Shown here: one piece after another, positions 1-8,276 of the stretch | Layout of the letters: every line of letters starts with the position of its first letter | How positions within the stretch are numbered: position 1 is the stretch's first letter | From: an uncultured Bacteroidales bacterium | Lineage (GTDB): Bacteria > Bacteroidota > Bacteroidia > Bacteroidales > Bacteroidaceae | DNA length: 21,259 bases | Reading direction: 5' to 3' | NCBI GenBank assembly: GCA_937901185.1 | Contig: CALCHR010000025.1 | Coordinates: 1 to 21,259 of the forward strand | Position numbers and translations under genes: made by a program | Notes under the pieces: model-generated | Databases searched by the model: none | What the model was told of the DNA's origin: nothing | What the model saw: the letters and a program-made list of their open reading frames with translations, nothing else

Positions 1-13
1 TGTATCTTCAAGG

Positions 14-101
14 CTTGACACAAAAGTTTCAAGCGCTTGATACAAAAATTTCAACCATTTGACACAAAAGTTTCATGTGCTTGACACAAAAGTTTCAAGT
101 G
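14..101. repeat. 22-nt tandem repeat array, four copies
   Basis: Four direct copies with an exact 22-nt period begin at 14, 36, 58 and 80. The core reads TTGACACAAAAGTTTCA; copy 2 differs (TTGATACAAAAATTTCA) and the last few bases of each unit vary. Bases 1-13 look like the degenerate end of a further unit, so the array may continue left of the window. Each unit has a short internal inverted pair (CTTGA/TCAAG). There are no unique spacers, so this is not a CRISPR array. It lies beyond the terminator of the leftward MFS operon and encodes nothing recognisable. Confidence 0.85.
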
Positions 102-119
102 CATGAAACTTTTTTATTT
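88..119 (+). terminator. Hairpin closing the tandem array, terminator-like
   Basis: AAAAGTTTCA (88-97) pairs over 10 bp with TGAAACTTTT (104-113) across a 6-nt loop, and a T-rich run follows on the plus strand. The right arm is an inverted half copy of the tandem repeat, so it could also pair with the matching core of copies 1 or 3. It may terminate a rightward transcript entering from outside the window; that gene is not visible. Confidence 0.5.
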
Positions 120-140
120 TAAGACTTCACACTTTCACAA

Positions 141-190
141 AACAAAAATCCTGCTGTCTTTTGCGTTTCAGCAAAACGGCAGCAGGATTT
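141..190 (-). terminator. Rho-independent terminator of the yidC-peptidase-MFS operon
   Basis: AAATCCTGCTG (146-156) pairs with CAGCAGGATTT (180-190). An inner TTTTGC/GCAAAA pair (159-164 with 171-176) extends the stem after a small internal mismatch, and the loop is GTTTCA. Read on the minus strand the hairpin is followed by a T-rich run (complement of the A-rich bases before 149). It lies about 20 bases past the MFS stop codon. Confidence 0.85.
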
Positions 191-210
191 ACTATTTCTA
201 TTATAATAGA

Positions 211-1872
211 CTATGCTTTTACATTCGGCTCTTCAAGACCAAGACCCTTTTTCTTGTCTACAACTTTCAAGACTAGGCCCAACAAAAGAGCCGCAACGCC
301 CAATCCGGCCAACATGATAAGCGGAGCTGAATAGTCATAACGAACAGCAGCCTCAGCAGCTGTCATTGTACCATTATCTAAAGCCTCAATAATCTGAGGA
401 TTGGTTTTATCAAGCACCTTTCCAATAAGCAGAGGGAATATAAATAATCCTACATTTTGTATCCAAAAAATCACGGCATAGGCAGTACCTATAATTTTTG
501 AATCAACCAATTTAGGAACGCTCGGCCACAAAGAAGCAGGGACTAAAGAGAAAGATGCACCCAATACAAGAATTGTAACATAGGCTACTACAAATCCCCC
601 GATGACACTACCCTTAAACAAGGGAAGAACAAAGGCAAATGTAAGATGGCAGGCAATAAGCAAGATTGAACCCACCACCAACATAGAAGCTGCTTTACCT
701 TTGTAGTCAACATATTTACCCAACTTAGGAGTAATAGCCACAGCCAATAATGGGAACACTGCAAAAACAGAAGCTGCACTTTGACGCATATAGCCCATAT
801 AACAATATACTACAAGAAAAACTACAGCTACTGAGGTCCAAAGGAACTCCATCTTCTTTTTCTCTGAGAAATTACCAACAAACGAAGTAGCTGCTACAAT
901 AAGCATAACTATATATTGTATGACTGTAACCATATCGCTTGACCAAAAAGCAGAAACTTCTTCAGGGGAGCTAAAGGTCAGATTACATTGCAACATATTG
1001 ACAGCATACTTTTGGAAAGGGAATATAGCAGAATAATAAAGTACACAGAGTAGAGCTACAAGCCAAAAACCTCCACTTGAAAAAATACTAAGAAGGTCTT
1101 TCGCTCTGAAAGGATCGTCCTTTTCTTCGGCTTCACCAGTCTGCGCATCAAGCTTACGATCCATAAAGAAATAGACAATAAACATAATCAAGGCTATCAT
1201 CAAAAGAACTACACCAAATGCCACAGAACGAGAAACATCAATATCCCCTCCTAGATTAGCAAAGAGAGGAGAGAAAATCATACAAGTTGCAACTCCCAAA
1301 CGAGCCAAAGCCATCTCTGACCCCATAGCCAAAGCCATTTCACGGCCTTTGAACCACTTAACAATACCACGGCTTACTGTGATACCGGCCATTTCAACGC
1401 CACAACCAAATATCATAAAGCCCACTGCAGAGAACTTAGCAGATGCAGGCATACCTTCATAGAATGGTGCAAAACCAAGCTCACTTAGAATAGGAACATA
1501 ATTAAGATGAGAATCAAACCACACTTCAAGCGAACTTCCTATAAAACTTTCAGTAACAGCATACCAATTGATCGTTGCACCAACGAGCATCACAAAGCCA
1601 GAGAGGAGCGCCGTAAAGCGTACCCCTAACTTGTCAAGGATGATACCAGCAATAATAAGGAATCCGACAAACACATTTAGAAATGTTTCCGAACCCTGCA
1701 TCGTACCAAAGGCGGTAGAATCCCACCCACGTTCAGACTGCATCAAGTCTTTGATGGGAGAAAGTATGTCCATAAATATATATGAACAGAACATTGCAAA
1801 GGATAGCAATAAAAGTACAATCCAGCGTACCGATGCTGAATCTCTTAAAGTCTTATTAACTGAATCTGTCAT
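211..1872 (-). CDS. MFS transporter, 12 membrane helices, substrate unknown
   Basis: Inner-membrane secondary transporter of the major facilitator superfamily, 553 residues. The ATG at 1872 begins MTDSVNK, and the first helix starts near residue 16. The MFS loop 2-3 signature appears as GIILDKLGVR (about 76-85), with a weaker counterpart LIGKVLDK in the C-terminal half. A charged cytoplasmic linker (KLDAQTGEAEEKDDPFR) separates the two six-helix halves. The protein is longer than the 400-450 residues usual for MFS carriers, mainly through an extracytoplasmic insert around residues 105-140. It is the last gene of a leftward operon, 30 nt after a DPP5-like peptidase, so di- or oligopeptides are a plausible substrate; that is inference from context only. 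Similarity to the MFSD1-like peptide carriers of eukaryotic lysosomes is possible but not shown. The family call is firm, the substrate is not. Confidence 0.9.
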   Translation of the reverse strand: MTDSVNKTLRDSASVRWIVLLLLSFAMFCSYIFMDILSPIKDLMQSERGWDSTAFGTMQGSETFLNVFVGFLIIAGIILDKLGVRFTALLSGFVMLVGATINWYAVTESFIGSSLEVWFDSHLNYVPILSELGFAPFYEGMPASAKFSAVGFMIFGCGVEMAGITVSRGIVKWFKGREMALAMGSEMALARLGVATCMIFSPLFANLGGDIDVSRSVAFGVVLLMIALIMFIVYFFMDRKLDAQTGEAEEKDDPFRAKDLLSIFSSGGFWLVALLCVLYYSAIFPFQKYAVNMLQCNLTFSSPEEVSAFWSSDMVTVIQYIVMLIVAATSFVGNFSEKKKMEFLWTSVAVVFLVVYCYMGYMRQSAASVFAVFPLLAVAITPKLGKYVDYKGKAASMLVVGSILLIACHLTFAFVLPLFKGSVIGGFVVAYVTILVLGASFSLVPASLWPSVPKLVDSKIIGTAYAVIFWIQNVGLFIFPLLIGKVLDKTNPQIIEALDNGTMTAAEAAVRYDYSAPLIMLAGLGVAALLLGLVLKVVDKKKGLGLEEPNVKA

Positions 1873-1902
1873 TGTAAAATATTTTTATACTTAAAATTTT
1901 AA

Positions 1903-4059
1903 TTACATCCACTTATCTAACCAACGGAAGAAGGTTCGCTGCCATAGAATTCCATTCTGAGGTTTCAACACCCAATGGTTTTCATCAGGAAATAAGAGCA
2001 ACTGCGCTGGAACACCCCTCAATCGTGCAGCAGTAAAAGCACTTTCTGCTTGTGTATACTCAATACGAAAATCTTTCTGCCCATGAATACACAAAATCGG
2101 AGTATCCCATTTATCTACATATAGATGGGGAGATGTAGTGAATACTTTTTTAGGATTTCCATTCTTATCTTTGTGCCAAGGAGCTGCTTGCATATCCCAA
2201 TTAGGGAACCAGATTTCCTCTGTTTCAAGATATTGCTGCTGAGTATTAAAAATTCCATCATGTGCAATAAATGCCTTGAAGCGCTTATCATGATTTCCTG
2301 CCAGCCAATATACACTATATCCTCCAAAACTAGCTCCTACAGCTCCTAAACGAGCCTTGTCTACATACTCTTCTTTACAAATGTCGTCTATGGCAGTTAA
2401 ATAATCTTGCATACATTGACCGCTATAATCACCACTAATTTGTTCAAGCCATTCCATACCAAAACCTGGAAGACCTCTACGATTCGGAGCAATAATAATA
2501 TAGCCCTGCGCAGCCATCACCTGAAAATTCCAACGGTAGCTCCAAAATTGGCTAACAGGAGATTGTGGGCCACCTTCACAGAACAGCAAAGTGGGATATT
2601 TTTTCTTCTCATCAAAATGTGGAGGATAAATAACCCAAGCCAGCATATCCTTTCCATCAGTTGTTTTTATCCATCTTTCTTTGACTTCACCCCAAGATAG
2701 TTTATCATAGAACTCTTTATTTTCAAAGGTGAGTTGCAATGTTTCACCTTTCATAGACACTTGAAAGACCTCATCGGCAGCACTCATACTATGTCGCTTT
2801 GCCAACAAAGACTTTCCATTAGGAGTAAGCCCTAACAAAGAATAATCATATTGTCCTTGGGTTATTTGTTTTACTTCACCATTGAAGTTTGTTTTATAGA
2901 TATGTGTTTTACCATGCCAAACTCCAGTAAAATAAATCTCACGCCCATCTTTACTCCAACAGAATTCATTTACTCCACTTTCAAAAGACTCTGTGAGATA
3001 CTTTTTCTTTCCAGTTTCTAAATTATAAAGGCATAGGCGCAATCGGTCACTCTCATAACCATCGCGCTCCATACTTACCCAGGCGATATATTTACCATCT
3101 GGAGAGAACTGAGGATTTTGATCATACCCCATATTGCAATCTTCAGTTTCTTTATTTAGCAACTGATTTTCAAGAGAGAATGTAGCATCCACCTTGGGGC
3201 GAACATAATCAATAGGCTTACATAAATTAGTAGTTTTCTTGGTAGCTAATTCATATAAATAAATATCGCTATCAGTACTTATGGCATAATCTACTCCTGT
3301 AAACTTACGACAAGTATATGCAATGTATTTTGAGTCTGGCGACCAAGCCAATTGTTCAACCCCACCAAATGGCATCATGGGACATTCAAAAGGCTCACCT
3401 GCTAAAATATCATAAGATGCGCTAACCTTCTCTCCATCAAATAATGCGACAAAAGGATGAGGAGAAGAGGTAACATATGTATCCCAATGTTTATACATCA
3501 GATCATTACAAACCATACCTGAACTTAATGGCAAATCTGAATCGTTTGCTTGGATACTTGTATGATTCGGCACTTCCTTTACAAGAATCAATCTAGAAAA
3601 ATCAGAAGAAAATTTGAAGTCTATAACGTCTGAATTTTCAAATGAAATTTGTTTACGATTAGTTCCATCTGCATTCATTTTCCAAAGTTGCATAGTGCCG
3701 CTCTCTGCTGACAAAAAAACGATTTCTTCTCCCCCATCTATATAAACGGGATTAAGTTCACTTTTCAAAGACGTTGTCAACATTTTAGAGTCACCAGAAG
3801 CGAAATCCATGGTGTAAATTACACTATGACTTTTATTCTGTTCTACACTATAATAATTTACACCATAGACAGCATTTTTTTCATTTGGCGACATTTGGAA
3901 AGTTCCGATACGTCCCATTGCCCATAGATTTTCTGGAGTTAAAACTTCCGTATTGGGTATAGGGTGTCCTTTCCCGATAAATGACATCTGGCCATTCTCT
4001 GCTACTAGTGCTGAAGATAAGGAAAGTGACATAGCTGTCAATATTATTTTCAAATTCAT
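1903..4059 (-). CDS. Secreted S9-family prolyl-oligopeptidase, DPP5-like dipeptidyl peptidase
   Basis: Serine exopeptidase expected to release dipeptides from oligopeptides in the periplasm, 718 residues. I start it at the ATG at 4059 (MNLKIILTAMSLSLSSALVA), a clear signal peptide; an upstream in-frame TTG at 4068 would add three residues. An N-terminal beta-propeller (about 40-450) shows repeated SPDSKYIAY/SPDGKYIAW-type blades. The C-terminal alpha/beta-hydrolase carries the catalytic triad: Ser577 in GASFGGYS, Asp663 in HGQKDFRIEY and His695 in DENHWV. The EGGPQSPVSQFWSYRW region resembles the S9 peptidase DPP5 of Porphyromonas gingivalis as I remember it. It lies 47 nt downstream of yidC and 30 nt upstream of an MFS carrier, so the three genes are probably cotranscribed. 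The family call is secure. DPP5-type specificity is likely but unproven, and acylaminoacyl peptidase is the alternative. Confidence 0.9.
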   Translation of the reverse strand: MNLKIILTAMSLSLSSALVAENGQMSFIGKGHPIPNTEVLTPENLWAMGRIGTFQMSPNEKNAVYGVNYYSVEQNKSHSVIYTMDFASGDSKMLTTSLKSELNPVYIDGGEEIVFLSAESGTMQLWKMNADGTNRKQISFENSDVIDFKFSSDFSRLILVKEVPNHTSIQANDSDLPLSSGMVCNDLMYKHWDTYVTSSPHPFVALFDGEKVSASYDILAGEPFECPMMPFGGVEQLAWSPDSKYIAYTCRKFTGVDYAISTDSDIYLYELATKKTTNLCKPIDYVRPKVDATFSLENQLLNKETEDCNMGYDQNPQFSPDGKYIAWVSMERDGYESDRLRLCLYNLETGKKKYLTESFESGVNEFCWSKDGREIYFTGVWHGKTHIYKTNFNGEVKQITQGQYDYSLLGLTPNGKSLLAKRHSMSAADEVFQVSMKGETLQLTFENKEFYDKLSWGEVKERWIKTTDGKDMLAWVIYPPHFDEKKKYPTLLFCEGGPQSPVSQFWSYRWNFQVMAAQGYIIIAPNRRGLPGFGMEWLEQISGDYSGQCMQDYLTAIDDICKEEYVDKARLGAVGASFGGYSVYWLAGNHDKRFKAFIAHDGIFNTQQQYLETEEIWFPNWDMQAAPWHKDKNGNPKKVFTTSPHLYVDKWDTPILCIHGQKDFRIEYTQAESAFTAARLRGVPAQLLLFPDENHWVLKPQNGILWQRTFFRWLDKWM

Positions 4060-4106
4060 TATGCGCAATGTATTGAATAGATTATTTTCTATTATTAAAG
4101 AAGATT

Positions 4107-5972
4107 TTAATTTTTCTTACGACGACGTTGTTCCTCCATCAAAGCCTCTTGTTGTTTTTGAAGAGCCTCCAATCGGGCGGCCAATCCACGAGCCTTCTTA
4201 TTAGGATTATTCTTATTCTCCTGATAATATGCTTCTAATTTTGCCAACAATTTTTCATCATCTGTAGTTTTACGCAAATACCACATTGTCAAGGCACTTG
4301 CCAACAAAGAAATAAAGTAATAATAATTAAGTCCAGCTGAATATTTATTGAACATAAAGAAGAAGAACACCGGCATCAAAAACATCATCCACTGCATGAC
4401 CTTCATTTGTTGGGCTTGTTCACCAGACATTGTTTCGCGTTGCTGACGCATTGTTAATACACTATAAAGAATATTTGTAGCGCAGAACAACAAACAGAAC
4501 AAGCTTAAGTGATTACCAATAAAGGGCAATGTTGTTTCCCAACTTATAATATCGTCATAAGTAGACAAATCATCAGCCCATAAAAAGCCTTGTTGGCGTA
4601 ATTCTATTGCATTAGGTACAAAGTTAAACATCGCAATCCAAAGAGGCATTTGAATCAACATAGGCAAACAACCTCCCATTGGATTAGCTCCATATTGACT
4701 ATAAAGAGCCATCATTTCCTGCTGACGTTTCATTGCATCTTCCGGATTAGGATATTTTTTAGATATCTCATCTACTTTTGGTTTCAGCACACGCATTTTT
4801 GCACTACTCATAAAACTTTTTCGTGTCGGTGCATATACAATTACACGCATTAAAAGAGTAATCAAGAGGAGTACGATACCCATTGGTAAGCCAAAACGAG
4901 TAAGCCAGTCAAAAACATAGAGTGTAAAATATCGGTTAATCCAACGGAATACGGGCCAACCCAAATACACCACATCTTCCAAATCCATATCCTTTTCTGT
5001 AAGTTTAAACTCATCCATGCTCTGAAGCAATCGGAATTTATTGGGGCCAAAATAAAATTGGAATTGTGTAGTTTCATTTCCTGCAGGATCAAATTTAGCT
5101 TGCATATTAGCAGAATAGTGTTTCAAATAACCACTATTTTCCTGCTCTTGAATACTCTTAAATTCTACTGACTTAAATTCTTGAGCAGCCATCATAATCG
5201 AACTAAAATACTGATTCTTAAATGCCACCCAATCTACATTTTCAGTTACTAGCACCTCATCTGTTTCATATTCATTTAGCTTTTCAGTATCTTCTCCGGC
5301 AACCTTATATGTCAGAGTTGAATACATATTTTCAAAATAAAAACCCTTTTCTTGTTGACGTACTTTATCTTTCCAATCTACAAGGACGAAATCAGTTTTA
5401 GGAGAGAAATAGCCGGATAGTCCCGACGATGTAATAGAAAAATTCACCAAATAATTATTTGGCAACAAAGTATAATTGAAATCAAGCTTCTCACCACTTT
5501 CCATTTGTAAGCGCATAGTAACAGTTGAATCTGTTACATTTACTGGCGTAAAATAATAATCTGAAGTATTCAAATTCTGATCTTTCATTTCAAACAAGAA
5601 AGCCAATGAAGCATCATTCTCTCTATATAAATTTAGAGAAGCCTCTTTTCCTTCTTTGAAATCCTGATAGTTTTTAAATTCCTTCAAACGTACATCTGAA
5701 ATCGTACCTCCTTTAGAATTGATTGTCACACAAATTTTTTCATTTTCCAATACTACGGATTTGTTATTTCCGCTTAAAGCGTCAAAAAATAGTGTTGTTG
5801 AATCAACTTTGGCAGCCTCCACAATTGTTTGTTCCGATTGCTCAGATTGTTTAGATACTACGATCTGCTCTGTATTTTGCAAAGACTGTTCTTGAATATT
5901 GGTATTATAATAACTAAATCCCATTAATAATAATACCATTAACACGATTCCAATAATCGAATTTTTATCCAT
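4107..5972 (-). CDS. yidC: Membrane protein insertase YidC
   Basis: Inserts and folds inner-membrane proteins, alone or with SecYEG. 621 residues, the usual Bacteroidetes size. Residues 5-22 form the N-terminal membrane anchor, followed by a large periplasmic beta-domain (about 75-345) typical of Gram-negative YidC. The conserved insertase core follows: a helix at LPMGIVLLLITLLMRVIVY, the segment PTRKSFMSSAKMRVLKPKV with the hydrophilic-groove arginine, the amphipathic coiled region rich in KKYPNPEDAMKRQQEMM, then GGCLPMLIQMPLWIAMF and two further helices. The tail is basic (EEQRRRKKN), as expected for ribosome contact. The ATG at 5972 is 78 nt below a good minus-strand -7 box (6050-6058). 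It is the first gene of the leftward operon. In many genomes yidC sits beside pyrG or rnpA/trmE; here the upstream neighbour is divergent. Confidence 0.97.
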   Translation of the reverse strand: MDKNSIIGIVLMVLLLMGFSYYNTNIQEQSLQNTEQIVVSKQSEQSEQTIVEAAKVDSTTLFFDALSGNNKSVVLENEKICVTINSKGGTISDVRLKEFKNYQDFKEGKEASLNLYRENDASLAFLFEMKDQNLNTSDYYFTPVNVTDSTVTMRLQMESGEKLDFNYTLLPNNYLVNFSITSSGLSGYFSPKTDFVLVDWKDKVRQQEKGFYFENMYSTLTYKVAGEDTEKLNEYETDEVLVTENVDWVAFKNQYFSSIMMAAQEFKSVEFKSIQEQENSGYLKHYSANMQAKFDPAGNETTQFQFYFGPNKFRLLQSMDEFKLTEKDMDLEDVVYLGWPVFRWINRYFTLYVFDWLTRFGLPMGIVLLLITLLMRVIVYAPTRKSFMSSAKMRVLKPKVDEISKKYPNPEDAMKRQQEMMALYSQYGANPMGGCLPMLIQMPLWIAMFNFVPNAIELRQQGFLWADDLSTYDDIISWETTLPFIGNHLSLFCLLFCATNILYSVLTMRQQRETMSGEQAQQMKVMQWMMFLMPVFFFFMFNKYSAGLNYYYFISLLASALTMWYLRKTTDDEKLLAKLEAYYQENKNNPNKKARGLAARLEALQKQQEALMEEQRRRKKN

Positions 5973-6049
5973 ACTTTTTTATTTTATTGTTATTTATTAT
6001 TTCAAGAATAAAAGAAAGTTCCTATTTTCTAGTTCTAGAGAACTGACTT

Positions 6050-6058
6050 GCAAAAGTA
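6050..6058 (-). promoter_or_regulatory. Bacteroidetes -7 box driving yidC
   Basis: The minus strand reads TACTTTTGC, an exact match to the Bacteroidetes primary sigma -7 consensus TAnnTTTG, 78 nt upstream of the yidC ATG. I see no convincing TTTG -33 element at the expected distance. Confidence 0.75.
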
Positions 6059-6099
6059 CAAAAAAATGCGGTCTTCACACCTATTATATAAAAATAAAT

Positions 6100-6108
6100 T
6101 AACTTTGC
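6100..6108 (+). promoter_or_regulatory. Bacteroidetes -7 box driving the DUF3078 gene
   Basis: TAACTTTGC fits TAnnTTTG and lies 17 nt before the ATG at 6126, giving a very short 5' leader. It lies 41 nt from the oppositely directed yidC box, so the two promoters are back to back. No clear -33 element was found. Confidence 0.7.
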
Positions 6109-6125
6109 AGAAAATAACAATTAGT

Positions 6126-7442
6126 ATGAAACGAATTTATTTTATTGTCTCCACATTCCTTTTCTGTTTGCCTATATTGTCACAAGAAGTCACAGATTCT
6201 ACAAAGAATACATACAACATCTATTTAGAATCTAAGATAAAAGGATTCAGCAATGCATTGGACTCTCTTACACAATCCTTTAACACTTGGAGATATTTAG
6301 AAGAAGACACACTCTGCAACCCCTATTATTATCCTTTATTTTTTTCTTCTACTCTACAAAATACAACATTACAACGAAATCTAGGATCACTACAAAGAAA
6401 ATCTAATTATAGCATATTAAGCAACAAAACCTCCCACATAGTATCCAATATTGACTCTTATTTATTAAAAGCTTACACCTCAACACCTAGAGCTTTTCAA
6501 TATAATAGTTCCATAGAGAAAAGTACTGGGATACGTAAGGATGTAAACAAAGATGTCAAGACAGATATAAAACTTTCTGAGAAAGTAACAACTGTAGCCA
6601 CACAACCAATACCTCGAATTACAGAAGAGAGTATTGACATCGTTGTACAGAAACCTAACTTTTGGAAATTCAAAAGCGACTTTTCTCTTAAGTTTACCCA
6701 AAATCATGTATCCGACAATTGGTACAAAGGTGGAGAAAGCAACTATTCATTCCTTACTTCTATAAATCTAGAAGCTAATTACAACAACAAGCAAAAAATT
6801 CTATTCAACAACAAGTTGGAAATGAAATTAGGTTTTTTGTCTTCTAAGAATGACTTGCTACATAAATTCAAAACAAATGACGACCTGCTTCGTCTTACCA
6901 ACAAACTAGGTTTGAAAGCGACCAAGCACTGGTATTACACCGCAATGTTGCAAAGCTGGACACAATTTCATCCTGCCTATAAGAGCAATGATGAAAAAGT
7001 GTACTCTGATTTCATGTCTCCTTTTGAGTCTGTATTCTCTCTTGGTATGGACTACAAGTTGAGTGTAAAGAACTTCACCTTTGATGCCACATTATCCCCC
7101 TTTGCCTGCAGTTTCAAATATGTAGACCGAAAAGCCTTATGTTCCACCTTTGGACTTAAAGAAGGAAAACATTCCAAGTTTGATTATGGTTCTAACATCA
7201 CAGCTAATTATACATGGAATATGTTCAAGAACGTCACATGGAAAGGCCGTATCTATTTCTTTACCGATTACAGCAAAGCACAGATAGAATGGGAAAACAC
7301 TTTTAACCTACGCATCAACAAATTTCTCTCCACTACCCTATTCCTCTATCCTAGATTTGACGATAGCGTAAAACGCCAAAAAGGAGAATCTTATCTACAA
7401 TTTACAGAACTTCTATCCTTCGGCATAGACCTTTCATTCTAA
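6126..7442 (+). CDS. DUF3078 family outer-membrane protein
   Basis: 438 residues starting at the ATG at 6126. The reading frame is open further upstream, but MKRIYFIVSTFLFCLPILSQ is an obvious signal peptide and the -7 box at 6100-6108 would lie inside any longer version. A poorly conserved, Ser/Thr-rich N-terminal region (to about residue 180) precedes the DUF3078 core, which opens with FWKFKSDFSLKFTQNHVSDN and continues WYKGGESNYSFLTSINL. The rest alternates aromatic and polar residues in short strands and ends SFGIDLSF, with a terminal Phe like the beta-signal recognised by the BAM machinery. An outer-membrane beta-barrel is therefore likely; its function is unknown for the family. The coding sequence is more AT-rich than its neighbours, especially in the N-terminal third. 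It converges on trmD at a shared terminator. Confidence 0.85.
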   Translation: MKRIYFIVSTFLFCLPILSQEVTDSTKNTYNIYLESKIKGFSNALDSLTQSFNTWRYLEEDTLCNPYYYPLFFSSTLQNTTLQRNLGSLQRKSNYSILSNKTSHIVSNIDSYLLKAYTSTPRAFQYNSSIEKSTGIRKDVNKDVKTDIKLSEKVTTVATQPIPRITEESIDIVVQKPNFWKFKSDFSLKFTQNHVSDNWYKGGESNYSFLTSINLEANYNNKQKILFNNKLEMKLGFLSSKNDLLHKFKTNDDLLRLTNKLGLKATKHWYYTAMLQSWTQFHPAYKSNDEKVYSDFMSPFESVFSLGMDYKLSVKNFTFDATLSPFACSFKYVDRKALCSTFGLKEGKHSKFDYGSNITANYTWNMFKNVTWKGRIYFFTDYSKAQIEWENTFNLRINKFLSTTLFLYPRFDDSVKRQKGESYLQFTELLSFGIDLSF

Positions 7443-7449
7443 GTATGAG

Positions 7450-7490
7450 ATAATATTAAAAGCCTCAAAGATTGAGGCTTTTAATATTAT
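7450..7490. terminator. Bidirectional terminator between DUF3078 gene and trmD
   Basis: A perfect 18-bp stem (7450-7467 with 7473-7490) closes a 5-nt loop. The GC-rich core AGCCTCA/TGAGGCT is flanked on both sides by AAAA/TTTT and an ATAATATT stretch, so either strand presents a hairpin followed by TTTTAATATT. Its last base is the first base of the trmD stop-codon complement, so trmD translation ends at the hairpin edge. Confidence 0.9.
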
Positions 7491-8167
7491 TATTCTTCTA
7501 ACAAGTCGGGGCGAAGACGTCGTGTACGCGCTAACGACTCTGAGAGTTCCCATTCTTTTATTTTTCTCTCATGACCTGAAAGTAATACATCTGGAACTTT
7601 CCAGCCTTTATATTCTGCCGGACGTGTATAAACTGGAGCAGCTAGTAGATTGTCTTGAAAACTATCAGAGAGAGCACTTTGTTCATCGCTCAACACTCCA
7701 GGAATTAATCTCACTATAGCATCACTCATCACAGCCGCTGCTAATTCTCCGCCAGTAAGCACAAAATCGCCAATGGAAATTTCTTTAGTAATTAAGTGTT
7801 CGCGAATACGATAGTCTATCCCCTTATAGTGGCCACATAGAATTATGATATTCTTATTCAGCGAAAGTGTATTGGCCATAGGTTGGTCAAACATTTCCCC
7901 ATCGGGTGTTGTAAAAATAATCTCATCGTAGTCACGCTCTGCTTTCAGCGCTGAAATGCAATCATCTATGGGCTGACATTGCAACACCATACCAGCAAAT
8001 CCACCAAACGGATAATCATCTACTCGACGATGCTTATCCTTAGTATAGTCACGCAGATTGTGCACATGAATTTCTACCAAGCCTTTCTTTTGTGCTCGTG
8101 CCAAGATAGAGGTATTCACAAAGCCCTCTAACATTTCCGGCAGTACGGTTATGATGTCTATTCTCAT
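7490..8167 (-). CDS. trmD: tRNA (guanine-N1)-methyltransferase TrmD
   Basis: Uses S-adenosylmethionine to make m1G37 next to the anticodon, preventing +1 frameshifts; acts in the cytoplasm as a SPOUT-fold homodimer. 225 residues, slightly shorter than E. coli TrmD. The N-terminus MRIDIITVLPEM is canonical. The trefoil-knot AdoMet site shows FTTPDGEMFDQ (about 85-95), CGHYKGIDYR (111-120, the Bacteroidetes form of GRYEGID) and SIGDFVLTGGELAA (131-144). Arg153 in IVRLIPGVL and Asp168 in SDSF correspond to the known catalytic Arg and Asp. The C-terminal tRNA-binding part contains the usual TRPAEYKGWKVPDVLLSGHE. The -7 box at 8188-8196 suggests transcription as a single gene, divergent from ligA. 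Confidence 0.97.
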   Translation of the reverse strand: MRIDIITVLPEMLEGFVNTSILARAQKKGLVEIHVHNLRDYTKDKHRRVDDYPFGGFAGMVLQCQPIDDCISALKAERDYDEIIFTTPDGEMFDQPMANTLSLNKNIIILCGHYKGIDYRIREHLITKEISIGDFVLTGGELAAAVMSDAIVRLIPGVLSDEQSALSDSFQDNLLAAPVYTRPAEYKGWKVPDVLLSGHERKIKEWELSESLARTRRLRPDLLEE

Positions 8168-8187
8168 ATATACTTATTTTAGTAGCC

Positions 8188-8196
8188 GCAAAAATA
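8188..8196 (-). promoter_or_regulatory. Bacteroidetes -7 box driving trmD
   Basis: The minus strand reads TATTTTTGC, an exact TAnnTTTG match, 21 nt from the trmD ATG at 8167. No clear -33 motif is visible. Confidence 0.7.
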
Positions 8197-8239
8197 CGAA
8201 GAAACTTCTTAATTTATAGAGGAGCTGAAGATTTTTAAG

Positions 8240-8248
8240 TACTTTTGC
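8240..8248 (+). promoter_or_regulatory. Bacteroidetes -7 box driving ligA
   Basis: TACTTTTGC is an exact TAnnTTTG match, 29 nt before the ligA ATG. It is 43 nt from the divergent trmD box. The expected -33 position holds only a weak T-rich stretch. Confidence 0.72.
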
Positions 8249-8276
8249 AAATATAAAAATAAAAGATTTCACTATA

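Noticed and set aside
14..101. Possible CRISPR array
   Set aside because: Units abut with no unique spacers and no cas genes are nearby; it is a simple tandem repeat.
6048..6125. 26-residue N-terminal extension of the DUF3078 protein
   Set aside because: The extension would contain the promoter box and precede an obvious signal peptide, so the start at 6126 is preferred.
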